A stretch of DNA of 64,000 bases from contig DAOUJW010000015.1 in assembly GCA_034422115.1 (NCBI GenBank), positions 62,001-126,000 on the forward strand. The letters are read 5' to 3'. The notes beneath the pieces were generated by a model. The model was not told the origin of the DNA. It searched no databases and saw nothing but the letters and a program-made list of their open reading frames with translations. This stretch comes from DAOUJW01 sp034422115 (lineage in GTDB: Bacteria > Chloroflexota > Dehalococcoidia > Lucifugimonadales > UBA2985). The position numbers and the translations under genes were made by a program. Below are positions 1-8,001 of this stretch, one piece after another. How positions within the stretch are numbered: position 1 is the first letter of the stretch; each line of letters opens with the position of its first letter.

Positions 1-396
1 CGCCAGCACCTGCAGGCCGTAGCAGATGCCCAGGACGGGCAGACGCCTCTCGTAGACCCACATAGGGGCCATAGGCGCGTCGTCCTCGTAGACGCTGGCG
101 GGGCCGCCGGACAGGATAACGCCCCTGGGGTTGAGAGCGGCCACCTGCTCCCAGGAGGCGTCGTGGGGGACAATCTCGCAGTAGACCCTGGACTCCCGGA
201 CGCGGCGGGCTATCAGACGGCTGTACTGGGACCCGAAGTCGACGACCACGACGGACTCGCCCTCGGCCTTGGTGGGGGTCTCAGGAGCGGGCCGCAGCCC
301 GCCGCGCTCCTCGGCGATCTCCAGGTAGGTGGAAACCTCTACATCGCCGCTGGCTGCTATTCGCCGATTGGTGGAGCCGTTATTTTCTGAGGCCAT
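1..396 (-). CDS. guaA: GMP synthase (glutamine-hydrolysing), N-terminal part, cut by the window edge
   Basis: The first 132 codons of a reverse-strand gene that runs off the left edge. It encodes the class I glutamine amidotransferase domain that supplies ammonia for XMP to GMP conversion. Visible motifs are VVVVDFGSQYSRLIARRVRE, ILSGGPASVYEDDAP and GICYGLQ, whose Cys is the amidotransferase nucleophile. From the ATG at 396 there are about 48 residues before the first conserved strand, longer than the usual GuaA N-terminus, so a later start is possible. It is divergent from tsaC with about 66 bp between the start codons. The synthetase domain is not visible. The family call is secure; the start is less so. 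Confidence 0.9.
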   Translation of the reverse strand, partial: MASENNGSTNRRIAASGDVEVSTYLEIAEERGGLRPAPETPTKAEGESVVVVDFGSQYSRLIARRVRESRVYCEIVPHDASWEQVAALNPRGVILSGGPASVYEDDAPMAPMWVYERRLPVLGICYGLQVLA

Positions 397-419
397 TCTC
401 TCCTGAGCTTGTGCGACGG

Positions 420-448
420 TGATTTCAGATTAGCATCTGTGCTATACT
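420..448 (+). promoter_or_regulatory. Candidate sigma-70 promoter of tsaC
   Basis: Weak -35 TGATTT (420-425), 17-bp spacer ending in TGTGC, and -10 TATACT (443-448). Transcription would start about 8 bp before the tsaC ATG at 463, so the mRNA would have almost no leader. The same TGTGC-TA extended -10 appears before selB and the HEPN-like gene at 29.5 kb. Prediction from sequence only. Confidence 0.5.
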
Positions 449-462
449 CAGTCAAGGCAAAA

Positions 463-1101
463 ATGGGCACTCACAAAGGTGTTTTGACCCCCGCGCACAT
501 GCTGGAAAAGGCCGTGTCCGCCCTCAACCGGGGCGGGCTGGTGGCGTTCCCGACAGACACCCTGTACGCCTTGGGCGCCCACGCCTTCATTGAAGAGGGT
601 GTGAGCAGGGTGTACGAAGCGAAGGGCAGGCCCCAGGGCATGGCGCTGCCCCTGCTGCTGGGCGGCCCTGAGGACATCGAGAGGGTGGCCGTCGACGTTC
701 CGCAGGCGGCTTGGGACCTGGCCGAGCGATTCTGGCCCGGGGCCGTCACCCTGGTGCTTTACAAAGCGCCCTCGGTTTCGACTACAATTACTGGCGGGAG
801 GGACACGGTCGCCGTAAGAGTGCCCAGTCACCCAACGGCCTTGGCACTGATACGGAAGGTGGGCACTCCGCTGACGGGCACCAGCGCCAACAGGTCGGGA
901 GGGCCCGACCCGGTCAGCGCAGAGGTGGTGCGGGAGCACCTGGGAGACTCGGTGGACGTGGTGCTGGACGAAGGGCCTTGCTCTCTGGCGGTGGGCTCGA
1001 CCATCGTGGACATGACGGCAGAGCCGCCGCGAATCTTGCGGGCCGGCGCCGTCGCCAAGTCGGAACTGGAGCGGGTGTGTCCCGGAATCATGGAGGGCTG
1101 A
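463..1101 (+). CDS. tsaC: L-threonylcarbamoyladenylate synthase (TsaC/Sua5/YrdC family)
   Basis: Makes threonylcarbamoyl-AMP from threonine, bicarbonate and ATP, the first step of the t6A37 modification of ANN-decoding tRNAs. The 212-residue product is the single-domain (TsaC/YwlC-like core) length, with no Sua5 C-terminal domain. Family motifs seen: FPTDTLYALG near residues 29-38, the KGRPQGMALPLLL segment near 54, and LTGTSANRSG near 140. The frame stays open upstream to a TTG at 409, but the ATG at 463 gives a family-like N-terminus and lies just after a -10 box. A paired REP-like hairpin follows the gene. Confidence 0.93.
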   Translation: MGTHKGVLTPAHMLEKAVSALNRGGLVAFPTDTLYALGAHAFIEEGVSRVYEAKGRPQGMALPLLLGGPEDIERVAVDVPQAAWDLAERFWPGAVTLVLYKAPSVSTTITGGRDTVAVRVPSHPTALALIRKVGTPLTGTSANRSGGPDPVSAEVVREHLGDSVDVVLDEGPCSLAVGSTIVDMTAEPPRILRAGAVAKSELERVCPGIMEG

Positions 1102-1157
1102 CCGGAGACGGACATATAGGAAATCTCTGAATAATTACGGCGCTACTCCACCAGCCC

Positions 1158-1224
1158 GTCATTCCTGCGGAAGCAGGAATCTAGAAGGTGAGGGCGGAGG
1201 TTCCTGCTTTCGCAGGAACGACGA
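1158..1224. repeat. REP-like paired hairpin (family P1)
   Basis: Two short palindromes facing each other: ATTCCTGCGGAAGCAGGAAT and TTCCTGCTTTCGCAGGAA, about 20 bp apart, in the tsaC-rpiB gap. The same paired unit (cores ATTCCTGCG-N-GCAGGAAT or ATTCCCG-N-CGGGAAT) recurs in most larger gaps of this window, which marks it as a dispersed REP-like element rather than a gene-specific signal. It could also act as a transcription attenuator. Confidence 0.8.
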
Positions 1225-1249
1225 TCTTGCAAAAGAGGAGGAGCGAGAG

Positions 1250-1726
1250 TTGAGGATAGCCGTAGGGTGTGATCACAACGGCGTGGAGTTGAAGCTCCAT
1301 TTGATTAACCTGCTGAAGGAGCTGGGCCACGAGTCCCGGGACTTCGGCTGCTACGATACCAACTCCGTCGACTACCCGGACGTGGCGCAGGAGGTGGCGA
1401 TTGCGGTCGGGGAAAGCGACTTCGACCAGGGCATCCTCATCTGTGGCACAGGCATCGGAATGAGCATCGCCGCCAACAAGGTGCCCGGAATCCGCGCAGC
1501 CCTCTGCCAGGACCCCCTATCCGCCAGCCGCGCCCGCGAGCACAACGACGCCAACGTACTCTGCCTCTCCGGATGGTCGGTAGACAATGAAACGGCCCGG
1601 AAGATAGTGAGGGCATACCTGGAAGGTGAGTTCGAGGGAGGCCGCCACGCCCGCAGGGTGGGCAAGATCAACTCCCTGGAGAAGACGCCCCAGATGGAGA
1701 CCTCAACCACACCTCACTCCGGGTGA
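1250..1726 (+). CDS. rpiB: Ribose-5-phosphate isomerase B
   Basis: Interconverts ribose 5-phosphate and ribulose 5-phosphate in the non-oxidative pentose phosphate pathway. The 158-residue product has the RpiB/LacAB fold: the CDHNG loop at 7-11, the catalytic Cys65 in the ICGTGIGMSIAANK loop, and REHNDANVLCLS near 97. The start is TTG at 1250, preceded by an AGAGGAGG ribosome-binding site; no ATG fits. It opens a run of co-directional genes (rpiB, polyprenyl synthase, pgk, apgM) with gaps of only a few bases, probably one operon. Confidence 0.95.
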   Translation: MRIAVGCDHNGVELKLHLINLLKELGHESRDFGCYDTNSVDYPDVAQEVAIAVGESDFDQGILICGTGIGMSIAANKVPGIRAALCQDPLSASRAREHNDANVLCLSGWSVDNETARKIVRAYLEGEFEGGRHARRVGKINSLEKTPQMETSTTPHSG

Positions 1727-1730
1727 GACC

Positions 1731-2753
1731 ATGACCCTTCCCTCTGCCTTCACCCGCTTTCGGGACCAGATAGAGACGGAGATCAAGTCTCTGGTCCTTG
1801 AGGAGGACTTCCCTCTCTACCGCATGATGGGCTACCACATGGGTTGGCTGGACGAGTACGGGGAGGCCGCAGAAGGGGAGTCCGGCAAGCGAATACGACC
1901 CACCCTCTGCCTCCTAGCCTGTGAAGCCCTTGGCGGCGACGTGAAGGCGGCGCTGCCAGCGGCGGCAGCCGTAGAGCTGGTGCACAACTTCTCCCTTATT
2001 CACGACGACATCCAGGACGGCAACTCGGAGCGTCACAACAGGCCGACGGTGTGGTGGGTGTGGGGCCCCGCGCAGGCCATCAACGCCGGCGACGGAATGC
2101 ACGCCCTGGCGCGCCTGGCCCTGCTGCGCCAGACGGACAAGGGCATGTCGCCTGAGCGCACCCTGAGGGCGGTGGGCCTCTTGGACCAGGCCTGCCTGCG
2201 CCTCTGCGAGGGGCAGTACCTTGACCTGACCTACCAGGAGCGCGTGGACATCTCCCAGGACGCCTACTTCAAGATGATTGAGGGAAAGTCCGCCGCCCTC
2301 ATCAGCTGCGCGGCGGAACTTGGGGCCGTCATGTCGTCGGTTGAGGAGCCGGCCGCCCAGGCAATGGCCGAGTTCGGCACAAAGCTGGGGCTGGCCTTCC
2401 AGATACGGGACGACATCCTTGACCTGTGGGGTCAGCAGGACACCGGCAAGCCCCTGGCGGGGGACATCCTGAACAAGAAGAAGTCCCTGCCCATTGTCTA
2501 CGCCATCGAGAACGCCAGCGGCGCAGAGAGGCGCACCCTGGGCGACGTCTATTTCAAGCGGGTCATGGAGCCGGAGGACATCGAAAAGATAATCGGGGTG
2601 CTGGAGACCCTGGGCGCTAAGGAGTTCTCCCAGGAGAAGGCGAACACCCTGTGCGATGAGGCCGTCCAGTCGCTCCGGGAAGCGGGATTGACACTCCAGC
2701 AGACGGAGGAGCTTGAGGCCGTGGCCAGGTTCATGGTGGCCAGGGACACCTAG
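1731..2753 (+). CDS. Polyprenyl (geranylgeranyl-type) diphosphate synthase
   Basis: Head-to-tail prenyl elongation from IPP and an allylic diphosphate, giving precursors for isoprenoid lipids, quinones or carotenoids. In the 340-residue product the first aspartate-rich motif is DDIQD at 92-96 and the second DDILD at 227-231. GKRIRP near 52 is the IPP-binding segment. The residue five positions before the first motif is Phe, which in known enzymes tends to limit products to about C15-C20; the chain length is therefore an inference. The frame is open upstream, but the ATG at 1731, four bases after the rpiB stop, gives the normal N-terminus. Confidence 0.9.
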   Translation: MTLPSAFTRFRDQIETEIKSLVLEEDFPLYRMMGYHMGWLDEYGEAAEGESGKRIRPTLCLLACEALGGDVKAALPAAAAVELVHNFSLIHDDIQDGNSERHNRPTVWWVWGPAQAINAGDGMHALARLALLRQTDKGMSPERTLRAVGLLDQACLRLCEGQYLDLTYQERVDISQDAYFKMIEGKSAALISCAAELGAVMSSVEEPAAQAMAEFGTKLGLAFQIRDDILDLWGQQDTGKPLAGDILNKKKSLPIVYAIENASGAERRTLGDVYFKRVMEPEDIEKIIGVLETLGAKEFSQEKANTLCDEAVQSLREAGLTLQQTEELEAVARFMVARDT

Positions 2754-2765
2754 CCCGGAGGAGCC

Positions 2766-3956
2766 ATGCAGAAGAAGAGCGTGCGGGACATAGAGGTTGG
2801 CGGGAAGCGAGTCCTGATGAGGGCTGACTTCAACGTGACGGTGGAGGACGGCCGCATTACGGACGACAGCCGCATCCGAGCCGCAGTTCCCACCATCCGC
2901 TACCTCCAGGAGCAGGGGGCCAGGGTTGTCCTGTGCTCCCACCTGGGCCGTCCCGGCGGCAAGGTGGTGGAGGATATGCGACTGACGCCCGTCCTGCATC
3001 GGCTGTCTGAGCTGCTGGAGACCGGGGTGCGCTCCGCCGACGACTGCGTTGGTCCCGACGTGGAGGCCGCCGTGAACAGCCTCGCGCCCGGCGACGTGCT
3101 CCTGCTGGAGAACCTCCGCTTCCACGAGGAGGAGGAGAAGAACGACCCGGAGTTCGCAAAGGCGCTGGCTTCACTGGCGGACGTGTTCGTGAGCGACGGA
3201 TTCGGCGTAGCGCACAGGGCCCACGCCTCAACGGAGGGCGTGACCCGGTACCTGCCATCGGTGGCGGGCTTCCTGATGGAGCGGGAGATTGACGTGCTTG
3301 GCTCGCTGTTGGAGTCTCCGCAGGAGCCGCTGGTGGTGGTGCTGGGCGGGGCCAAGGTGACGGACAAGATAGGCGTGATAGAGAACTTCCTGGACAAGGT
3401 GAACGCGCTGCTCATCGGCGGCGGGATGGCCGCCACCTTCCTCAAGGCCAGAGGCCTGGACGTGGGCGGCTCGCAGGTCGAGGAGGACCGGCTGGACTTC
3501 GTGCGGGAGGTCTTTGGGCGCGCCCGGGAGAAGGGCGTTGAGTTCATCATCCCTGCCGACGTGGTGGTCGCCGACTCCTTCAGCGCAGACGCCGCCGTCC
3601 GCACCGTGGACGTAGAGCACGTCCCGGACGGCTGGCTCATCCTGGACATCGGCCACAAGACCCTGGACGCATTCAAACGGGAGGTTGCCCGCGGCAGGAC
3701 GGTACTCTGGAACGGCCCGATGGGCGTCTTCGAGTTCCCGGCCTTCGCCACCGGCACCCGGGAGCTGGCCGCGGCCCTGGCAAGCCTGGACGACGCCGTG
3801 ACCGTTGTGGGCGGCGGCTCCACCGCAGAGGCCGTGGACACCCTTGGGCTGTCCGAAAGACTCACCCACGTATCTACAGGCGGGGGCGCCTCCCTGGAGT
3901 TCCTTGAGGGACGGACGCTGCCGGGGGTTGCCGCCCTGCTGGACAAGGAGGCCTGA
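2766..3956 (+). CDS. pgk: Phosphoglycerate kinase
   Basis: Transfers phosphate between 1,3-bisphosphoglycerate and ADP in glycolysis and gluconeogenesis. The 396-residue length is typical. Conserved segments are RADFNV near 19 (3-phosphoglycerate binding), CSHLGRPGGK, GFGVAHRAHAS, GGAKVTDKI, NGPMGVFEFPAF and GGGSTAEAV (nucleotide binding). A GGAGG ribosome-binding site lies a few bases before the ATG. It is followed within 5 bp by apgM, so two successive glycolytic steps are cotranscribed. Confidence 0.97.
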   Translation: MQKKSVRDIEVGGKRVLMRADFNVTVEDGRITDDSRIRAAVPTIRYLQEQGARVVLCSHLGRPGGKVVEDMRLTPVLHRLSELLETGVRSADDCVGPDVEAAVNSLAPGDVLLLENLRFHEEEEKNDPEFAKALASLADVFVSDGFGVAHRAHASTEGVTRYLPSVAGFLMEREIDVLGSLLESPQEPLVVVLGGAKVTDKIGVIENFLDKVNALLIGGGMAATFLKARGLDVGGSQVEEDRLDFVREVFGRAREKGVEFIIPADVVVADSFSADAAVRTVDVEHVPDGWLILDIGHKTLDAFKREVARGRTVLWNGPMGVFEFPAFATGTRELAAALASLDDAVTVVGGGSTAEAVDTLGLSERLTHVSTGGGASLEFLEGRTLPGVAALLDKEA

Positions 3957-3960
3957 CGCC

Positions 3961-5166
3961 ATGATTGATTTCCCCCACATCAGCGAGATATGCACGCCCA
4001 CGGACTCCAAGGTGCTCATGCTGGTCATCGACGGCCTTGGCGGAGCGGCTCATCCCGAAACTGGCAAGTCGGAGCTTGAGGCGGCAAGGACCCCGAACCT
4101 GGACCGGCTGGCCTCGCAGAGCGCCTGCGGCCTCACGACTCCGGTGCTGCCGGGCATAACCCCGGGCAGCGGGCCCGGGCACCTTTCGCTCTTCGGCTAC
4201 GACCCGGTGAAATACCTGATTGGCCGGGGCGTGCTGGAGGCGCTGGGCATCGACATAGACATGCAGGAGGGCGACGTGGCCGCCCGCGGCAACTTCTGCA
4301 CCCTGGACAGGGACGGCAAGCTGCTGGACAGACGGGCGGGGCGCATAAGCTCGGAGGAGAGCGCTCCCCTCTGCGAGCAGATGGACCAGATAGAGGTGCC
4401 GGGCCTGGAGGCCAGGATCTTTCCGGTGAAGGACTATCGCTTCGTGGCCCTCTTCCGCGGCCAGGGCCTGAGCGAGAACGTCACGGAGACCGACCCCCAG
4501 GTGACCGGCGTGCCGCCCAGAAGGGTCGAGGCGCTGGATCCGGGCGCAGAGAAGACCGCGGTCGCCGCCAACGCCCTCATCGAAGGCGCAAGGGAGATAC
4601 TGGCGGACAGGGACCGGGCCAACATGGTCATGCTGCGGGGCTTTTCGCAGCTGCCAAGCCTGCCCGGCTTCGGTGAGACCTACCGGCTCAACCCGGCCGC
4701 CATCGCCGCCTACCCCATGTACAGGGGTCTGGCCCAGGTCTGCGGCATGGAGGTAATTCCCACAGGTATGACGTTCCGGGACGAGGTGGACACGCTGCGC
4801 AGCAGCTTCCAGGACCACGATTTCTTCTACCTGCACTACAAGCACGCCGACGCCGCCGGCGAGGACGGCGACTTCGACGCCAAGGTCCACACTCTGGAGG
4901 AGGTGGACGAGTTCATACCGGCGCTGCTTGACCTGAACCCGGACGCGCTCATAGTGGCCGGCGACCACGCTACTCCGTCCATTCTCGCCGCCCACGGCTG
5001 GCATCCTGTGCCGCTGCTCATTCACTCCAACCTGACCCTGGGCGAAGGCATAGCAGCCTTTGACGAGCGGAACTGCGCCCTGGGCTCCATTGGCCGTATA
5101 CCCGCGACGCAGGTCATGCTCCTGGCCCTGGCCCACGCCGGCAAGCTGGTCAAGTTCGGGCCATAG
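3961..5166 (+). CDS. apgM: 2,3-bisphosphoglycerate-independent phosphoglycerate mutase, archaeal (ApgM) type
   Basis: Interconverts 3- and 2-phosphoglycerate without a bisphosphoglycerate cofactor. It is an alkaline-phosphatase-superfamily metalloenzyme of 401 residues, the ApgM rather than GpmI length. Metal-ligand motif VIDGLGG is at 22-28, the catalytic serine is likely Ser70 in TPGSGPGHLS, and the late DGDFDAKV and AGDHATPS segments carry further metal ligands. The start is the ATG at 3961, just after the pgk stop; the frame also reads backwards into pgk, but without a family-like N-terminus. Confidence 0.93.
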   Translation: MIDFPHISEICTPTDSKVLMLVIDGLGGAAHPETGKSELEAARTPNLDRLASQSACGLTTPVLPGITPGSGPGHLSLFGYDPVKYLIGRGVLEALGIDIDMQEGDVAARGNFCTLDRDGKLLDRRAGRISSEESAPLCEQMDQIEVPGLEARIFPVKDYRFVALFRGQGLSENVTETDPQVTGVPPRRVEALDPGAEKTAVAANALIEGAREILADRDRANMVMLRGFSQLPSLPGFGETYRLNPAAIAAYPMYRGLAQVCGMEVIPTGMTFRDEVDTLRSSFQDHDFFYLHYKHADAAGEDGDFDAKVHTLEEVDEFIPALLDLNPDALIVAGDHATPSILAAHGWHPVPLLIHSNLTLGEGIAAFDERNCALGSIGRIPATQVMLLALAHAGKLVKFGP

Positions 5167-5425
5167 GGGCTTTGCTCGTCGGGAGTGCCGTCTCTTCCTA
5201 CCTATGAAAGAGAGACCTTTGCGCAAGCCGATATCTCTCCTAAGAAGACGCCCCACCGTCATTCCTGCGGAAGCAGGAATCCATCCCTGGACGGAGGGGA
5301 GGGTGCCCCGGCCCCGCCTAGATTCCCGTTTTCACGGGAATGACGGGAAGGGTAGAGGTTTAACACTTTTCAGGCGTCGCTAGAACCTAAACAAAACTGA
5401 AAAACAGACTTGAGGAGGTCCCCCA
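5167..5425. repeat. apgM-tpiA gap with P1 paired hairpin
   Basis: No gene is seen. A paired P1 hairpin lies at about 5258-5343: ATTCCTGCGGAAGCAGGAAT, then ATTCCCGTTTTCACGGGAAT. Just before it, GAGACCTTTGCG (from 5210) resembles one terminus of the GGAGACCTTTG element described elsewhere, but I found no matching right end here. Confidence 0.7.
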
Positions 5426-6178
5426 ATGCCCACGACCATAGTAGCCGGAAACTGGAAGATGAACACCGTAGTGCCGGAGGCCATTGTCCTCGCGGCCCAG
5501 ATGCGGGACGCCCTTGACGCCGTGAGCGGCGTGGAGAAGGTGGTATGCCCGCCATTTGTCTCTCTGATGGCGGTTCAGGGCCTCCTGGACGGCACGTCCA
5601 TCAAGATGGGGGCCCAGAACATGCACCACGCCGAGAAGGGCGCATTCACCGGCGAGGTGTCGCCGGTAATGCTGACCGGACTGTGCCAGTACGTCATCCT
5701 GGGCCACTCGGAGCGCCGCCAGCTTTTTGGGGAGACGGACGAAACGGTTAACCAAAAGGTGCATGCGGCTATTGAGGCGGGCCTCAGGCCCATTCTATGT
5801 GTCGGAGAGCGCCTGGATGAGCGGGAGGCTGGCAAGGCCGAGGAGGTAGTTACGCAGCAGCTGCGCGGAGGGCTGGAGGGCGTCTCGTCCGTTGCCACCG
5901 TAGCAGTGGCCTACGAGCCGGTGTGGGCCATAGGCACGGGGGTGGCCGCGACCGGCGAGATCGCGGAGGCGATGATGGCCGCAATACGCCAGGCCCTTGC
6001 GGGCCTGTACGGCGAGGGCGCGGCGGGTGACGTGCCGCTCCTGTACGGAGGCAGCGTCACGCCGGACAACGTCGCCGAGTACGCAAGTCAGCCCAACGTC
6101 AACGGGGCGCTTGTGGGCGGCGCGAGCCTCAACGCAGAGAGCTTTGTCCAGATAGCGCGGGGGATGGCGGCAGGGTAG
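5426..6178 (+). CDS. tpiA: Triosephosphate isomerase
   Basis: Interconverts dihydroxyacetone phosphate and glyceraldehyde 3-phosphate. The 250-residue TIM barrel has NWKMN at 9-13 (catalytic Lys11), the catalytic His94 in ILGHSERR, the catalytic Glu164 in AYEPVWAIGTG, and the phosphate-binding YGGSV. A GAGGAGG ribosome-binding site precedes the ATG. The gene continues the central-carbon cluster and is followed 10 bp later by two small genes. Confidence 0.97.
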   Translation: MPTTIVAGNWKMNTVVPEAIVLAAQMRDALDAVSGVEKVVCPPFVSLMAVQGLLDGTSIKMGAQNMHHAEKGAFTGEVSPVMLTGLCQYVILGHSERRQLFGETDETVNQKVHAAIEAGLRPILCVGERLDEREAGKAEEVVTQQLRGGLEGVSSVATVAVAYEPVWAIGTGVAATGEIAEAMMAAIRQALAGLYGEGAAGDVPLLYGGSVTPDNVAEYASQPNVNGALVGGASLNAESFVQIARGMAAG

Positions 6179-6188
6179 GGGGTGACCG

Positions 6189-6473
6189 ATGCCCGTCAGC
6201 CGCGAGGAGTTTCGTGCAGAACGAATTGATCTTGTAGCGCGCATTCGCGATATTCTGGAGAGCTTCCCAGACCACGGCTTAAACGCAGAAGATGTCAGGG
6301 ATGCGCTGGCGCATACGGGAGTGAGATACGCTTCAAGTCAGGAAGTGGTCGACGCCTTGGAACAACTGGTGTCTGAAGGCAGCGCTGAGGCCAGAGACTT
6401 CGCGGGTAGCAGATGGTATGCTATAATCGAAACCGAGCCACCAAGAAGGCTTGGATTTAGGGCGGGAGGTTAG
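6189..6473 (+). CDS. Small protein, possible winged-helix fold, first of a tandem paralogous pair
   Basis: A 94-residue soluble protein of unknown function. It begins MPVSREEFRAERIDLVARI, has a predicted helical first half and ends in a short strand-like segment (EARDFAGSRWYAI). Its neighbour at 6479 begins MPVTRRQFELEIYDEM and ends EVRELGGEDYYVF, so the two look like diverged tandem duplicates. The layout (helices, then a two-strand wing) resembles small winged-helix proteins, but no DNA-contact motif can be assigned. It starts 10 bp after tpiA and may be cotranscribed. Confidence 0.65.
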   Translation: MPVSREEFRAERIDLVARIRDILESFPDHGLNAEDVRDALAHTGVRYASSQEVVDALEQLVSEGSAEARDFAGSRWYAIIETEPPRRLGFRAGG

Positions 6474-6478
6474 GGAAG

Positions 6479-6760
6479 ATGCCGGTAACAAGACGCCAGT
6501 TTGAGCTTGAAATCTACGACGAGATGGAGAGCCTCAAGCATATGATATATCTTGTCCTATCCTTACAGAAGCATCTTGCCTACAGCGAGGCGGAGTTGCT
6601 TGAGATTTGTAAGGGCAACGATGGTAGCCGCAAAGACCAGGTTCTGCAAGCGTTGAAGGCATTGGCAAACACAGAGGCAGTTGAAGTCAGAGAGCTTGGA
6701 GGCGAGGACTACTACGTCTTCAACCGTGAAGTGGACCCGGACACTTGGGAACCCAGATAG
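6479..6760 (+). CDS. Small protein, possible winged-helix fold, second of a tandem paralogous pair
   Basis: A 93-residue acidic protein that shares the MPV(S/T)R..F start and the aromatic C-terminal strand pattern with the gene just upstream. A central helix pair (HMIYLVLSLQKHLAYSEAELLEICKGND) and a VLQALKAL helix precede the strand pair, consistent with a wHTH-like domain. It starts five bases after the upstream stop with GGAGG before it (GGGAGGTTAGGGAAG-ATG), so the two are translationally coupled. Function unknown. Confidence 0.65.
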   Translation: MPVTRRQFELEIYDEMESLKHMIYLVLSLQKHLAYSEAELLEICKGNDGSRKDQVLQALKALANTEAVEVRELGGEDYYVFNREVDPDTWEPR

Positions 6761-6829
6761 CTCCCTAACTTCATTAGCCTCTCAAATCATCCAACCTATT
6801 ATTGCAGTTCACCTGCCAACCTGGGACTC

Positions 6830-7786
6830 TTGAATCCTACTCCGCGCATTCCCCTCATCGCCATTGTTGGGCCTACGGCCGCGGGCAAGAGCGGCCTGGC
6901 TCTTCAACTGGCGCAGCGCTTCGGCGGGGAGGTAGTCAACTGCGACAGCCGGCTGGTGTACCGGCACATGAACGTCGGTACAGGTAAGCCGTCGCCGGAG
7001 GAGTTGAGCCAAGTCCCTCACCACCTGGTAAACATCGCCAACCCCGACGATACCTACAGCCTTGCGCTGTACCTTGACCAGGCGAGCCGGGCCGTTCAGG
7101 ACATCCACAGCCGCGGAAGGCTGCCATTTCTTGTGGGAGGGACAGGGCAGTACGTGTGGGCGCTGCTGGAAGGGTTCTCAGCCCCGCAGGTGGCCCCGAA
7201 CCCCAGGCTGAGGGCCGAGCTGGAGGGCCAGGCCGAGGCAGAGGGCAGCGAGGCTCTGTGGGGACGGCTCCAGGAGGTAGACCAAGAGTCAGCGGCCCGC
7301 ATAGACCACCGGAACGTGCGTCGGGTGGTGCGCGCCCTGGAGGTGTATCTGGAGACGGGCGTTCCCTTCTCCCAGGCCCGGAGGCGGGATAAGCCGCCGT
7401 ACAACAGCCTGATCCTTGGCCTGACGCTGGAGCGTAAGGCTCTGTACGACCGCATAGACCGTCGCGTGGAGACGATGGTGAAGCGCGGATGGCCGCAGGA
7501 GGTGGCGCGGCTCCTGGAGATGGGATACACCCCGGGGCTGCCTTCCATGTCCAGCCTGGGGTATCGGGAGATGGCGGCGTACCTGAGCAGAGAGTTGTCA
7601 CTGGAGGAGGCAGTGGAGCGCATCAAGACTGCCACTCACCGGTACGCCAGGAGCCAGTACGCCTGGTTCCGGCTGAAGGACCCGCGCATCCGCTGGCTGG
7701 ATGCCGACGACGAGGGGCTTGTGGAGCAAGCGGCCCGTCAGGTTCAGGATTTCCTCAAGAATGGTCCGAACAAGTCAGAAACATGA
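6830..7786 (+). CDS. miaA: tRNA dimethylallyltransferase
   Basis: Adds a dimethylallyl group from DMAPP to N6 of A37 in tRNAs reading UNN codons. The 318-residue product has P-loop GPTAAGKS at 14-21, NCDSRLVYRHMNVGTGKPS (substrate-base contact) and VGGTGQY. The start is TTG at 6830. The last residues (KNGPNKSET) and the stop codon are encoded inside the left end of a MITE-like repeat (7757-7901), so an insertion has replaced the native C-terminus. MiaA C-termini vary, so activity is probably retained. Confidence 0.95.
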   Translation: MNPTPRIPLIAIVGPTAAGKSGLALQLAQRFGGEVVNCDSRLVYRHMNVGTGKPSPEELSQVPHHLVNIANPDDTYSLALYLDQASRAVQDIHSRGRLPFLVGGTGQYVWALLEGFSAPQVAPNPRLRAELEGQAEAEGSEALWGRLQEVDQESAARIDHRNVRRVVRALEVYLETGVPFSQARRRDKPPYNSLILGLTLERKALYDRIDRRVETMVKRGWPQEVARLLEMGYTPGLPSMSSLGYREMAAYLSRELSLEEAVERIKTATHRYARSQYAWFRLKDPRIRWLDADDEGLVEQAARQVQDFLKNGPNKSET

Positions 7787-7901
7787 CCATCCCGCCTAAC
7801 GACACCTTCACCACCATTCCTGCGTAGGCAGGAATCCAGGGGCGGCGGGGTGTGGACTCCCGCCTTCGCGGGAGTGGATTGGACTTGTTCAGACCATTCT
7901 T
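7757..7901. repeat. MITE-like element M2, copy 1
   Basis: A 145-bp element with near-perfect terminal inverted repeats (AAGAATGGTCCGAACAAGTC at the left, its complement at the right with one or two changes). Inside are ATTCCTGCGTAGGCAGGAAT and CTCCCGCCTTCGCGGGAG hairpins. Related copies are at 21471-21622 and 47838-47984. The left end overlaps the last codons of miaA. No transposase is encoded, so movement would need a helper elsewhere. Confidence 0.75.
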
Positions 7902-7941
7902 AAATCGCAGGTGTAATGAGTGCGTTGCATAGAGCAAAAGA

Positions 7942-7968
7942 AAGCCCCGCTCACTTGGAGCGGGGCTT
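7942..7968. terminator. Bidirectional intrinsic terminator between miaA and the hydrolase gene
   Basis: A perfect 11-bp stem, AAGCCCCGCTC / GAGCGGGGCTT, with a 5-nt loop, an A-rich left flank and a CTTCTTCTT right flank. It sits between two convergent genes and fits a Rho-independent terminator working on both strands. Confidence 0.85.
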
Positions 7969-8001
7969 CTTCTTACTATGCTATGCCGGATACCGCGCTG
8001 A

